A stretch of DNA of 35,557 nt from Chloroflexota bacterium (GTDB taxonomy: Bacteria; Chloroflexota; Anaerolineae; Promineifilales; Promineifilaceae), in NCBI GenBank assembly GCA_020628815.1, contig JAHDEN010000050.1, positions 1 to 35,557 of the forward strand, in the 5' to 3' direction. Position 1 is the first letter of the stretch. Every line of letters begins with the position of its first letter. This document shows, piece by piece, positions 24,885-32,574 of this stretch. A program made the translations under genes and the position numbers. The notes below the pieces were generated by a model. That model saw only the letters and a list, made by a program, of their open reading frames with translations, had not been told where the DNA came from and ran no database searches.

Positions 24885-25859
24885 TTAAACTGAGTAACTG
24901 GTTGGGATCAACTCACGTTCAACGATTCCGCTTAGGCACCCGATGGCGCCGGCCGCTTTGCCTAACTCACTGACCTCTACTGTCACACACTCAATGCCGA
25001 GCGATTCATAAAATGCCTGGGTGTTTGGATTGTTAGCCGCCATCAAAATTTTGCGTGGACCTAGCGTAACAAAATTAAACCCATATCCGTTAACCGCCTC
25101 TGCCACATCTGGCAAAAAATGTACCTCGTGCCCTATATTTTGCATGAGTTCCATCGCCCTGTGTACGAGTCGAACCGGATAACCAATCGCAAGATCTTTG
25201 TCTACAATGCGCAACATGCCCATTAAGTGCATCGATCCTACTGGCATATCAACCTGTACGCTGCTTACCCCCATTTGTTCTAAAGTCGCAGATAATTGGG
25301 CCGCACCACTGTCGTTTGTGCGCAATCCCCGGCCGATGATAACCTGCTCGGGGGTGATGTACATCGCATCTGCCCCTTCAAAGGTTCCACAACCGCCTAT
25401 CGAACGTGCAACAGGGACTCCCAAATTTGATAGACGTGCGGCCGCAACACGCTCTTCGCCCGCACGCACTTCTGAGGCTGGACGGGCGATTACGGCTCCC
25501 TCGTGCGTCATAAACATGACATCGGCCATAAACATTTGATTCGGCGTTGGCGGGTGTTGCGGGTCAGCGTAATGGACCGTTACCCCATTGGCACGATAGG
25601 CATCCGCAATCGCATCATGTTGGGCTTGAGCGATGCTTAAATCGAGTTCGTCCAACATCTGAGCCGCATTTGGATCCCCATCTGTCAAAATTTCAGAGCC
25701 TGGCCGGTGTAGCAAGACCTGCTTCAGCGGCATGTACTCACTATTTTGGCCGCATGATCCCCAAATTGAGCCAAGTTCTTCAGAAAGCGAGCTCTTTCGA
25801 GGACGCCAGCCTGGACCGCCATAGGCGGCATTCAACAGGGGTTTTGATCGATCACCCAT
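24885..25859 (-). CDS. Arginine deiminase/amidinotransferase-superfamily enzyme (guanidine-modifying)
   Basis: A 324-residue cytosolic enzyme with the pentein-fold features of the ADI/DDAH/amidinotransferase superfamily: a conserved acidic motif FEGAD (160-164), catalytic His211 in VGSMHLMGM and catalytic Cys308 near the C-terminus in GAIGCLSGIVER. This Cys-His-Glu arrangement supports hydrolysis or transfer at a guanidino carbon. The motifs do not match classical arginine deiminase exactly (FEGGD, HLDT), so the substrate could be dimethylarginine, arginine or another guanidine. GGAGC lies eight bases before the ATG, inside the end of the upstream PIN-TRAM gene; only 3 bases separate stop and start, so the two are co-transcribed. 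argH lies farther upstream but beyond a 400-base gap. Confidence 0.8.
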   Translation of the reverse strand: MGDRSKPLLNAAYGGPGWRPRKSSLSEELGSIWGSCGQNSEYMPLKQVLLHRPGSEILTDGDPNAAQMLDELDLSIAQAQHDAIADAYRANGVTVHYADPQHPPTPNQMFMADVMFMTHEGAVIARPASEVRAGEERVAAARLSNLGVPVARSIGGCGTFEGADAMYITPEQVIIGRGLRTNDSGAAQLSATLEQMGVSSVQVDMPVGSMHLMGMLRIVDKDLAIGYPVRLVHRAMELMQNIGHEVHFLPDVAEAVNGYGFNFVTLGPRKILMAANNPNTQAFYESLGIECVTVEVSELGKAAGAIGCLSGIVERELIPTSYSV

Positions 25860-25862
25860 AAT

Positions 25863-27011
25863 CTAGCTCCGCATGTCTTTTTCGTTATCAGTGGGGAAAC
25901 GGGCAAAAACCATCCGGCCTGCTGAGGTTTGCAGCACCTTGGTGACAATTACCGGTGATGTTTTGTGCATCATATTCATCCCTTCTTCCACAACAACCAT
26001 TGTGCCATCTTCCAGATAGCCGATTCCTTGGCCTACTTCGCGCCCTTCTTGAATGATTTTAACAACCAAATCTTCGCCAGGTAGATATGCCACTTTAACC
26101 GCATTTGCCAGATCGTTAACGTTTAAAACGTTCACACCTTGCAGTTCAGCAACCCGGTTCAGGTTGTAATCATTTGTTAGGATGGGGCAGGGAATTTGCC
26201 TAGCTAGAGCGACAAGTTTGCTGTCAGCATCCCGAACTTCAGACACATCAATGTCAGAAATCTCTATCGGTGCTAAGGAAGTTTCCTGCAGCATGCTCAA
26301 TACTTCCAAACCACGTCGCCCTCTATTGCGTCGGATCGCGTCTGAGCTATCAGCGATATGTTGCAGTTCGCGCAATATAAAAGTTGGAATCAGAATAGTG
26401 TCCCGAATAAAACCGGTGCGAGAAATATCAGATATCCGGCCGTCGATAATGACCGATGTGTCTAGCAAAATTACTCGTTTGTTTTCAGTTTCATTGCTTG
26501 CGACGCCCTTTGATTCAACCGTAGCTACTGTGTCTCCCGGGGCGATACTGGGTCTTGATCCCCCCATAAAATTGTTCCAAATGTTTGAAATATCATCCTG
26601 CCGGTAATACAGAATAAATACACAAAAATATGAAAAAACGACAACTGAGATTAGAGGTAGGATCGTTCGGAACGGGGTGGGGAGAAATGCGAGAGGAATT
26701 GAAAATAATCCTCCAGTCACAAGCCCCATCAAAATTCCTATAATGACCGCTGCTAGCTGGGCCGCTGTCATTGTATTAAGGCGCTGGCGCACAAACCGCA
26801 GCGGCCGAATCGTGAAAATCGGAGTCAGAATCAAGCCCACCAAGAAACCCAATAGCCCAATGGCTAAAACATTTACGACAAATGGTTGATCCGAAAAATA
26901 GCTAATACGGGGAGATATTGCTACACCTAGTAGCAAGCAAACAAAACCGCCAACGAGTCTTAATGGCAGCTCTGAAACCTTTTTCTCATCAGGTTTAGGG
27001 ATATTACTCAT
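25863..27011 (-). CDS. YacL-type PIN-TRAM membrane protein
   Basis: A 382-residue protein from ATG 27011 (AAGG eight bases upstream); a GTG at 27023 is an alternative. Four hydrophobic helices (about 17-38, 46-65, 86-108, 116-136) precede a PIN ribonuclease-like domain with the acidic residues Asp184 (LLDTSVIIDGRI), Glu215 (LRELQ), Asp263 region (RDADSKL) and Asp281 (TNDYNLNRVAEL). A C-terminal TRAM domain (about 305-372, GREVGQGIGYLEDGTMVVVE) follows and should bind RNA. This is the architecture of Bacillus YacL and its relatives, which are usually single housekeeping genes, often near ispD/ispF or cysS. The cellular role is unsettled; RNA cleavage is inferred from the PIN residues. Confidence 0.9.
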   Translation of the reverse strand: MSNIPKPDEKKVSELPLRLVGGFVCLLLGVAISPRISYFSDQPFVVNVLAIGLLGFLVGLILTPIFTIRPLRFVRQRLNTMTAAQLAAVIIGILMGLVTGGLFSIPLAFLPTPFRTILPLISVVVFSYFCVFILYYRQDDISNIWNNFMGGSRPSIAPGDTVATVESKGVASNETENKRVILLDTSVIIDGRISDISRTGFIRDTILIPTFILRELQHIADSSDAIRRNRGRRGLEVLSMLQETSLAPIEISDIDVSEVRDADSKLVALARQIPCPILTNDYNLNRVAELQGVNVLNVNDLANAVKVAYLPGEDLVVKIIQEGREVGQGIGYLEDGTMVVVEEGMNMMHKTSPVIVTKVLQTSAGRMVFARFPTDNEKDMRS

Positions 27012-27436
27012 CTTTGCCTTCACAGAAATTCAATAGAGCCGGTAAGCATGTATTACGTCCTATTGAATATAAACTCGTACCGCAATTGGGCGATACGAAC
27101 CGATTGTAGTCATAGGCCACCTATCGCGCTTAGATGAGTTTTGGGGAGCATTCTATCGGGTGTTTTCGATTGAATGTGATTTCTGAATTCACGAGTCCTT
27201 GGTGGTAGCAACCCGGTGAAATAGTGAAGAGATCGTTTGAAACTTAGAAAAACAAAAAAATGAAATAATTGCTATTTACGCTATCTTGGGTTGTTTCAAA
27301 TTTCCCGACTTAACTAAGGAGAGGAAGGTGCCTAACGTCTTTCCTTTTTTCGTAGGTCAAATCCTTGAAAAAGCTTTAAATAAGATGTTAACATAAATCG
27401 CAGTTTTTCGAAAACCTACACTCAGTTTTAATGCGA
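27012..27436. other. Long intergenic region upstream of the PIN-TRAM gene
   Basis: About 425 bases separate two minus-strand genes. No tRNA, riboswitch or CGGCCG motif is visible. The only coding signal is a 22-codon plus-strand frame with a strong ribosome site at 27328-27396. The promoter of the PIN-TRAM operon is expected near 27020-27100 but no clear boxes stand out. Confidence 0.5.
27328..27396 (+). CDS. Candidate small protein of 22 residues
   Basis: A GTG start at 27328 is preceded by TAAGGAGAGG with a 6-base spacing from AAGGAG, one of the best Shine-Dalgarno sequences in the window. The frame codes MPNVFPFFVGQILEKALNKM plus LT and ends in TAA. The product would be a short hydrophobic/amphipathic peptide. 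It runs opposite to its flanking genes. Chance occurrence is possible, because no conservation can be tested here. Confidence 0.3.
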   Translation: MPNVFPFFVGQILEKALNKMLT

Positions 27437-28807
27437 TTATGACAGTGCCTTTCTAGCTTCGATTATTTGTGCTTTAACCGCTTCAGGTGCGGTTCCACCC
27501 GGTACGTTTCTAGCCGCAAGAGCACCTTTGACTGAAAAAGCTTCGATGACATCTTCCTCAAAAAGATCTGAAATTTCTTGTAGATCGTCTAAGCTCAAAT
27601 CGGTAATCGGTATATTTCTAACTTCTCCCAGCTGAACAATTTGCCCGACAACGTGGTGAGCTTGGCGGAACGGTAGATTTTTCTTGACAAGATAGTCGGC
27701 CAAATCTGTTGCCAAGAGTCCCGGCTCTAATTGCGCCGCCATTTTTTCGGGATTAATTGTTAGCGTTTCGATTACCCCTGCCATTACAGGCAGTAATAGC
27801 GAGAGATTGTCATAGGCATCAAAAACAGGTTCTTTATCCTCTTGTAAATCTTTGTCGTATGTAGAAGGCAATCCTTTTATTGTGGCCAAAAAGCCGGTTA
27901 AATTACCAAGTAACCGGCCGCTTTTGCCTCTGGTTAACTCCAAAGTATCTGGATTTTTCTTTTGAGGCATGATGCTAGAACCGGTGGAGTATGCATCTGC
28001 GATCACAACAAAGCTGAATTCTGTGCTGCTGAACAGGATTAATTGCTCGGCTAAACGGCTTAGGTGTAGGCCGGTCATCGTTGATGCGTAAAGAAAGTCA
28101 GCAACATAATCTCGACTTGAAACCCCATCTAAACTGTTTTGGGTAATGCGACTAAACTCTAACTCTTTGGCGAGCGCGTACCGATCAATGGGGAAAGCTG
28201 TGCCAGCAAATGCGGCCGATCCCAGCGCCATCTCATCTGCCTGGTGATGAACCGCTTTAAATCGCTCAAGATCCCGCACAAGGGGCCAAAAATGCCCCAG
28301 CAACCAATGGCCCCAAGTTACAGGCTGGGCGTGTTGCAAATGGGTGTAGCCGGGCATCGGGGCTTCTAGATGTTTTTCAGCATGATCGATCATCACACTG
28401 CCGAGCGCCGCGATTTCGGCCGCCATGTGCTTGCTGGCCCGTTTGACCCACAAGCGGAAATCTGTAACAGCTTGATCATTCCGGCTCCGTCCTGTGTGCA
28501 GCTTTCCACCTACTGGCCCCACAATTTCAGTTAAGCGACGTTCTACGGCTGTGTGAATATCTTCGTCCCCCGCTGCAAATTCAAAAGCTTCGCCAGCGAG
28601 TTCGCTTCTAACCGCTTCTAGTCCAGCGCAAATTTGGTCAGCTTCTTCCTGGGTCAACACATTGGCGCCCACAAGCCCTTTTGCCCATGCGAGGCTACCA
28701 TCAATGTCTTCATTGTAGAGTCGGATATCAAACCCGATGCTGTCGTTTAATTTTCTGAGCAGTTCGTCCGCTTGGCCTGAAAACCGCCCGCCCCATAATT
28801 GTGTCAT
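27437..28807 (-). CDS. argH: Argininosuccinate lyase
   Basis: Cleaves argininosuccinate to arginine and fumarate (EC 4.3.2.1), the last step of arginine synthesis, in the cytosol. The start is ATG 28807 (MTQLWGGRF), fixed by homology; upstream in-frame codons look non-coding and no ribosome site is visible. At 456 residues it is full length. Landmarks are GRSRNDQ (107-112), MPGYTHLQHAQPV (151-163) with the catalytic His region, LDGVSSRDYV, and the fumarase/lyase signature GSSIMPQKKNPD (276-287) containing the catalytic Ser loop. argG is not adjacent. The neighbour upstream on the same strand is an S1-domain protein 101 bases away, so argH may have its own promoter (a TATACT lies at 28894-28889 on this strand). 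Confidence 0.97.
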   Translation of the reverse strand: MTQLWGGRFSGQADELLRKLNDSIGFDIRLYNEDIDGSLAWAKGLVGANVLTQEEADQICAGLEAVRSELAGEAFEFAAGDEDIHTAVERRLTEIVGPVGGKLHTGRSRNDQAVTDFRLWVKRASKHMAAEIAALGSVMIDHAEKHLEAPMPGYTHLQHAQPVTWGHWLLGHFWPLVRDLERFKAVHHQADEMALGSAAFAGTAFPIDRYALAKELEFSRITQNSLDGVSSRDYVADFLYASTMTGLHLSRLAEQLILFSSTEFSFVVIADAYSTGSSIMPQKKNPDTLELTRGKSGRLLGNLTGFLATIKGLPSTYDKDLQEDKEPVFDAYDNLSLLLPVMAGVIETLTINPEKMAAQLEPGLLATDLADYLVKKNLPFRQAHHVVGQIVQLGEVRNIPITDLSLDDLQEISDLFEEDVIEAFSVKGALAARNVPGGTAPEAVKAQIIEARKALS

Positions 28808-28908
28808 AGTTCGGTATGCGTAAAGACCGCAGCTGATTTCTTTTGAATCAAACTGCACTGTCTAGATATAAGTTTTAAGTCTATAGGTAGTATACCGTGT
28901 GGAAAAAA

Positions 28909-29451
28909 TTAGGCGGCAGAATTTGGCTCAATAAAAATAAGCCATTGCATACGTTCATCGAACCCACCAATTGTGACATGGATAGGCATTTTGGGGATCA
29001 ATGTGTGGCCGAAAAGCTCTCTGCAACGTTTGTAGTTGGCGATTCCCGTTATATTTTCTCCCAGACTAATAATTACCCCTTGTGGATAAAATGCTCGAAC
29101 TTCTCCGCGCACCATGGTGCCATGAGGGTGCTTGTTTTTGACTGAAACCCACTCATGTTCGTAGTTTCGCAAATGCTTTTGCCATACCGCATCAAACTTT
29201 TCGGGGGCAACTTTGACAACCGGTTTGATGTGTCCCGCCTCAATGTCGGCCGAGTGAATCTGATTGTAAGCGGCGTAATCGATGTAGCCGGTGGGTAGAA
29301 AATAGCCAAATTCTGGGTGCGGCCGATTTGAAGCCAAAACTTCATGACCTTTGAGCGATATTTGTCGTAATACAAAACCGCGGTCGAGCTCGACCCATGT
29401 GTCCGCCTCTTTTAGCCGGCCGAATTTATCGAAAAATTGGTAGTATTTCAT
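28909..29451 (-). CDS. S1-domain RNA-binding protein of unknown function
   Basis: A 180-residue cytosolic protein. Residues about 109-175 form an S1/OB-fold domain (GTMVRGEVRAFYPQGVIISL, then GITGIANYKRC and MPIHVTIGGFDE), which normally binds single-stranded RNA. The N-terminal 100 residues (KYYQFFDKFGRLKEADTWVE and LASNRPHPEFGYFLPTGYID) contain no family I recognise. The ATG at 29451 has no Shine-Dalgarno sequence. It is divergent from the GT-C-like membrane protein gene (127 bases between starts). Confidence 0.75.
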   Translation of the reverse strand: MKYYQFFDKFGRLKEADTWVELDRGFVLRQISLKGHEVLASNRPHPEFGYFLPTGYIDYAAYNQIHSADIEAGHIKPVVKVAPEKFDAVWQKHLRNYEHEWVSVKNKHPHGTMVRGEVRAFYPQGVIISLGENITGIANYKRCRELFGHTLIPKMPIHVTIGGFDERMQWLIFIEPNSAA

Positions 29452-29542
29452 CTGGTTTGGTTAGGTTCGAGAGTTTAGCAGAAGAATAGGAGGGGGCAAC
29501 TTGAACGAACTTCAATAAAAAGCGAGGTCCCAAAGTGCAGAG

Positions 29543-29551
29543 TGATATAAT
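29543..29551 (+). promoter_or_regulatory. Extended -10 promoter of the GT-C-like gene
   Basis: TGATATAAT gives a perfect TATAAT with an upstream TG. No good -35 box is visible 17 bases upstream, as is usual for extended -10 promoters. Transcription would start near 29558, about 20 bases before the ATG. Confidence 0.55.
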
Positions 29552-29578
29552 ACCCTGCTGAAAAATTTAGCTTTTCTT

Positions 29579-31717
29579 ATGACTGTCGTAACAATCCTTT
29601 TTTTAATTCTAACATGTGGCTTAACCGGGTATGGGTGCTTGTGCTTGCTGATGTCGGCCGACCCAAACTTTAAGTCAGACAAACTTGAAATCTTGTTTGT
29701 TGCCATGTTGGTTGGGGTCTTGTTAAATGGATGGGTTGCATTTGTATTGGTCGAACTTGGTCAGCTGTCAGTTAGCTTTCTGGCGGCGTTTTCCCTGCTC
29801 ATGTTTTTATCTGGTACGGGATATCGATATTGGAGTGGCCAAACAGTTAAGTTGAATGCAAAACTTGAAGACCTGCATTGGCAAGTTGGTGGGCAACAAT
29901 ATTTGCCGGTCAAGATAGAGGGGGCTGTGATTGCCGTATGGTTGATTGCGGCTATGGTGTTGTTTTTCAGACCGCATCAATACATTTTGGGTGCCTTTGA
30001 TGTTGGGGTTTACATTAGCTATGCTGCTCACATCGCCAATTCAGGGGGATTGGATTTAGCCGAACCGCTTTTGGCTGATATTCCACCTACTTTATACCCC
30101 TACTTTTTAAATCAATCTTCTGGAAATGCGGCCGGTTGGGCCTCTCTGACCCCATCGCTAAATGTGCAAGAAATGACCGGAGAGGTATTTCTCGATTTTT
30201 ATCATCTGCATCCAATCTGGCAAGCGGTCGGTTGGCAGATCGGTGGCTTGTCGGCCGCTTTGTTTGTGACACCTTTCTGGGGGCTTCTCGCCACGCTTGG
30301 ATTTTATTTCCTTCTGCGACGCATTCTGCCAAACAAGCATTTTTTGCTTGCGCTGCTTACCCTGTCAGTTTTCTCCATTTCAGCCTTGCAGGTCTGGTTT
30401 GTACGATATGGAACAACTGAACCTTTAACTCAGCTGCTCTTTGTTTTTGGATTTTTGGCCTTTTGCCGTTGGAACGAATCAGCTTATCAAAGCTGGGTAT
30501 GGGGTTTGCTAGCTGGGGCGTCGTTTGGGATGACATTTTTGGCGCGGATAGACACCTTTTTTATTGCCATCATACCGGCCGCGATGATTTTGCTCTGGCT
30601 GTTACGACGTTTTGAACTGCGTAACATTTTTGTGTTTTCGACTCCTTTCCTGTTGTTGGCCGTGCACGGTACTTGGCATGCAACTCTGTATAGCCCCGAA
30701 TATATCTCCCGCATTTCAGCCTATATGTTTTTAGTCGCATCGGGCCCCGCGTTGGTTCTGGTTCTCACTGTAGCAATTGTCGGATTAGTTTTGGCTGGGG
30801 CAACATGGTACTGGAACGAAAAACTGATCCCATTATTTACCCCCTTACGGTATTTGACCGCAGCGGCTCTGATTGTTGCTTTTCTGTACAGTTGGTTTAT
30901 ACGTCCAACCGCGGGTGATGTGCTGGCGTACGATTTAAATGGCATCCCGGTAGAAGCTTGGAATCATGAAAACTTGATCAGGCTAGGCTGGTACTTTACT
31001 CCGTTTGGGGTTTTAGTTTCTCTGCTCGGTGTCGTTTTTCTCACCTTGAAAAAACGCTGGACTCACTGGTATTTATTACTCCCGGGTATCTTTTATTTGC
31101 TGTTTTATCTTTGGGACTTGCGATCAAACGGGGTTCAAATTTATGTGATGCGGCGCTACGTTCCGCTAGTTTTGCCTTTTATTATGATTGCGGCCGCTGT
31201 TTTTTGGCAACAACTTTCATCTATTAAGGCTCCATCCATTAAAAAGATTTACCCGGTACTGCTGCTGATTTGGGTGGGGTCATTGGCTTGGGGTACACGG
31301 GGATTTGCTTCACGCGTAGATTACCGTGGTATGCCGGCCCAAATTGAACAATTGGCGGCCGAAATCCCTTCAGACAGTATTGTGTTGCTTAATCAATCTG
31401 CGCCGGTTGGTGTTGGTGATTTTTTGGCCATGCCGCTTAGAATGATGTTCGGATTGAGGACTTTTGTCATCCACGAGCTTGATCCGGCCGGGGCAGATGA
31501 GATGGAGCAATTAATAAGAAGTTGGCAAAGTGAAGGAAATCAGGTCTACTGGGTCGATGTACCTCCGGGAAGCGGGTATTCAATTGTGTCTCAATTTGAA
31601 CAATTAGGGCCCTATCCGGTAAGATTAGAGTCAGATGTACTTGAAGTGAGTTATTTACATAAACCTAGTCAAGTTATTCCAATTGTGTGGGAATTTGAAT
31701 TAATCGAACTCAAATAA
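29579..31717 (+). CDS. Polytopic membrane protein, probable GT-C (ArnT/PMT-like) glycosyltransferase
   Basis: A 712-residue protein with about 12-14 hydrophobic helices. After three N-terminal helices and one at about 114-130, the first large extracytoplasmic loop begins GAFDVGVYISYAAHIA, where Asp141 corresponds to the catalytic Asp of the GT-C superfamily (D-x-G/A-x-Y context). FYHLHPIWQAVGW and LARIDTFF resemble later conserved loops. The C-terminal 130 residues (YRGMPAQIEQLAAEIPSDSI onward) are a soluble extracytoplasmic domain. It would use a polyprenyl-phosphate-linked sugar to glycosylate a lipid, polymer or protein. There is no ribosome site before the ATG. It is followed after 24 bases by a response regulator gene. 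The acceptor and donor are unknown. Confidence 0.75.
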   Translation: MTVVTILFLILTCGLTGYGCLCLLMSADPNFKSDKLEILFVAMLVGVLLNGWVAFVLVELGQLSVSFLAAFSLLMFLSGTGYRYWSGQTVKLNAKLEDLHWQVGGQQYLPVKIEGAVIAVWLIAAMVLFFRPHQYILGAFDVGVYISYAAHIANSGGLDLAEPLLADIPPTLYPYFLNQSSGNAAGWASLTPSLNVQEMTGEVFLDFYHLHPIWQAVGWQIGGLSAALFVTPFWGLLATLGFYFLLRRILPNKHFLLALLTLSVFSISALQVWFVRYGTTEPLTQLLFVFGFLAFCRWNESAYQSWVWGLLAGASFGMTFLARIDTFFIAIIPAAMILLWLLRRFELRNIFVFSTPFLLLAVHGTWHATLYSPEYISRISAYMFLVASGPALVLVLTVAIVGLVLAGATWYWNEKLIPLFTPLRYLTAAALIVAFLYSWFIRPTAGDVLAYDLNGIPVEAWNHENLIRLGWYFTPFGVLVSLLGVVFLTLKKRWTHWYLLLPGIFYLLFYLWDLRSNGVQIYVMRRYVPLVLPFIMIAAAVFWQQLSSIKAPSIKKIYPVLLLIWVGSLAWGTRGFASRVDYRGMPAQIEQLAAEIPSDSIVLLNQSAPVGVGDFLAMPLRMMFGLRTFVIHELDPAGADEMEQLIRSWQSEGNQVYWVDVPPGSGYSIVSQFEQLGPYPVRLESDVLEVSYLHKPSQVIPIVWEFELIELK

Positions 31718-31741
31718 GTTTTGAGGGAAAAAGGCAGTTAA

Positions 31742-32392
31742 GTGATGGTGATTCCACGGCGGATCCTTTTAGTAGACGACCATTTTGTGGCACGTGGCGG
31801 CGTGCAAGCATTGTTAGAGCAGTCTGGGCATAAAATTGTAGCCACGGCATCTAATGGATTAGAGGCGCTTGAGAAGTTGGCCGAGCACCGAGTTGATTTA
31901 ATTGTGGCTGATCTTGAGATGCCCAAAATGAATGGTCATGAGCTGATCAAAATTGTTACCAAAAAATTTCCTCGCGCTCGTCTTATTGTCCTATCGTCAC
32001 ACGATGAAAATGAGTCAGTAGCGGCAGCCTTACAAGATGGTGCAAAGGGGTATATTTTAAAGTCTGGTGCGGCCGAAGAATTGATCCAAGCGGTCGAAGC
32101 TGTTTCGCTAGGACATCGGTACTTAGGGAAACCTATGGGACGAAATGGTCTAGATTTTTACGACGATATCGATTTAAATACTCAAGGGTTAGATCAGCTT
32201 ACCGCAAGAGAGCGACAGGTGATTCAGCTCGTGGCCGAAGGTCGTACGAGTGACGAGATCGGTCTGATTCTAGATATCAGTCGTCGAACGGTTGAAAAAC
32301 ACCGAAATAACGTGATGGGAAAAATGGGATTTAGAAATATTTCTGAATTGATCCGATTTGCGTTAAAAAACCGCTTAATCTCAGAAAATTAA
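31742..32392 (+). CDS. NarL/LuxR-family response regulator
   Basis: A 216-residue two-domain regulator. The receiver domain (about 6-120) has the acidic pocket (LLVDDH), the phospho-acceptor Asp57 in LIVADLEMPKMNG, SSHDE and Lys107 in GYILKSG. The LuxR-type DNA-binding domain (about 150-212) has LTARERQVIQLVAEGRTSDE and the recognition helix RRTVEKHRNNVMGKMG. The start is GTG 31742 or ATG 31745, with AAAGG upstream. No histidine kinase gene is in the window, so it is an orphan here. It is spaced 24 bases from the GT-C-like gene and may be read through from it. Confidence 0.95.
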   Translation: MMVIPRRILLVDDHFVARGGVQALLEQSGHKIVATASNGLEALEKLAEHRVDLIVADLEMPKMNGHELIKIVTKKFPRARLIVLSSHDENESVAAALQDGAKGYILKSGAAEELIQAVEAVSLGHRYLGKPMGRNGLDFYDDIDLNTQGLDQLTARERQVIQLVAEGRTSDEIGLILDISRRTVEKHRNNVMGKMGFRNISELIRFALKNRLISEN

Positions 32393-32448
32393 AGCTGAAA
32401 AACGACGAAACTTGAATTTATCGGGTTTCATTATCACAAGGGCACGGA

Positions 32449-32454
32449 TATAAT
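32449..32454 (+). promoter_or_regulatory. Possible -10 box for the cyclase gene
   Basis: TATAAT within an AT-rich spacer, about 120 bases upstream of the cyclase ATG. No convincing -35 box is seen. Confidence 0.35.
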
Positions 32455-32574
32455 CTAGAACCTTATTTGCAGAATATTTTGCCTATTGCCAAACTGTAAT
32501 TTAGGTATTGCAAAGGTTCTAAAAAATCCAATATTCTTCTTTCTTCCATCTCTCTTTGAGGTTCTTTTTAGCTT

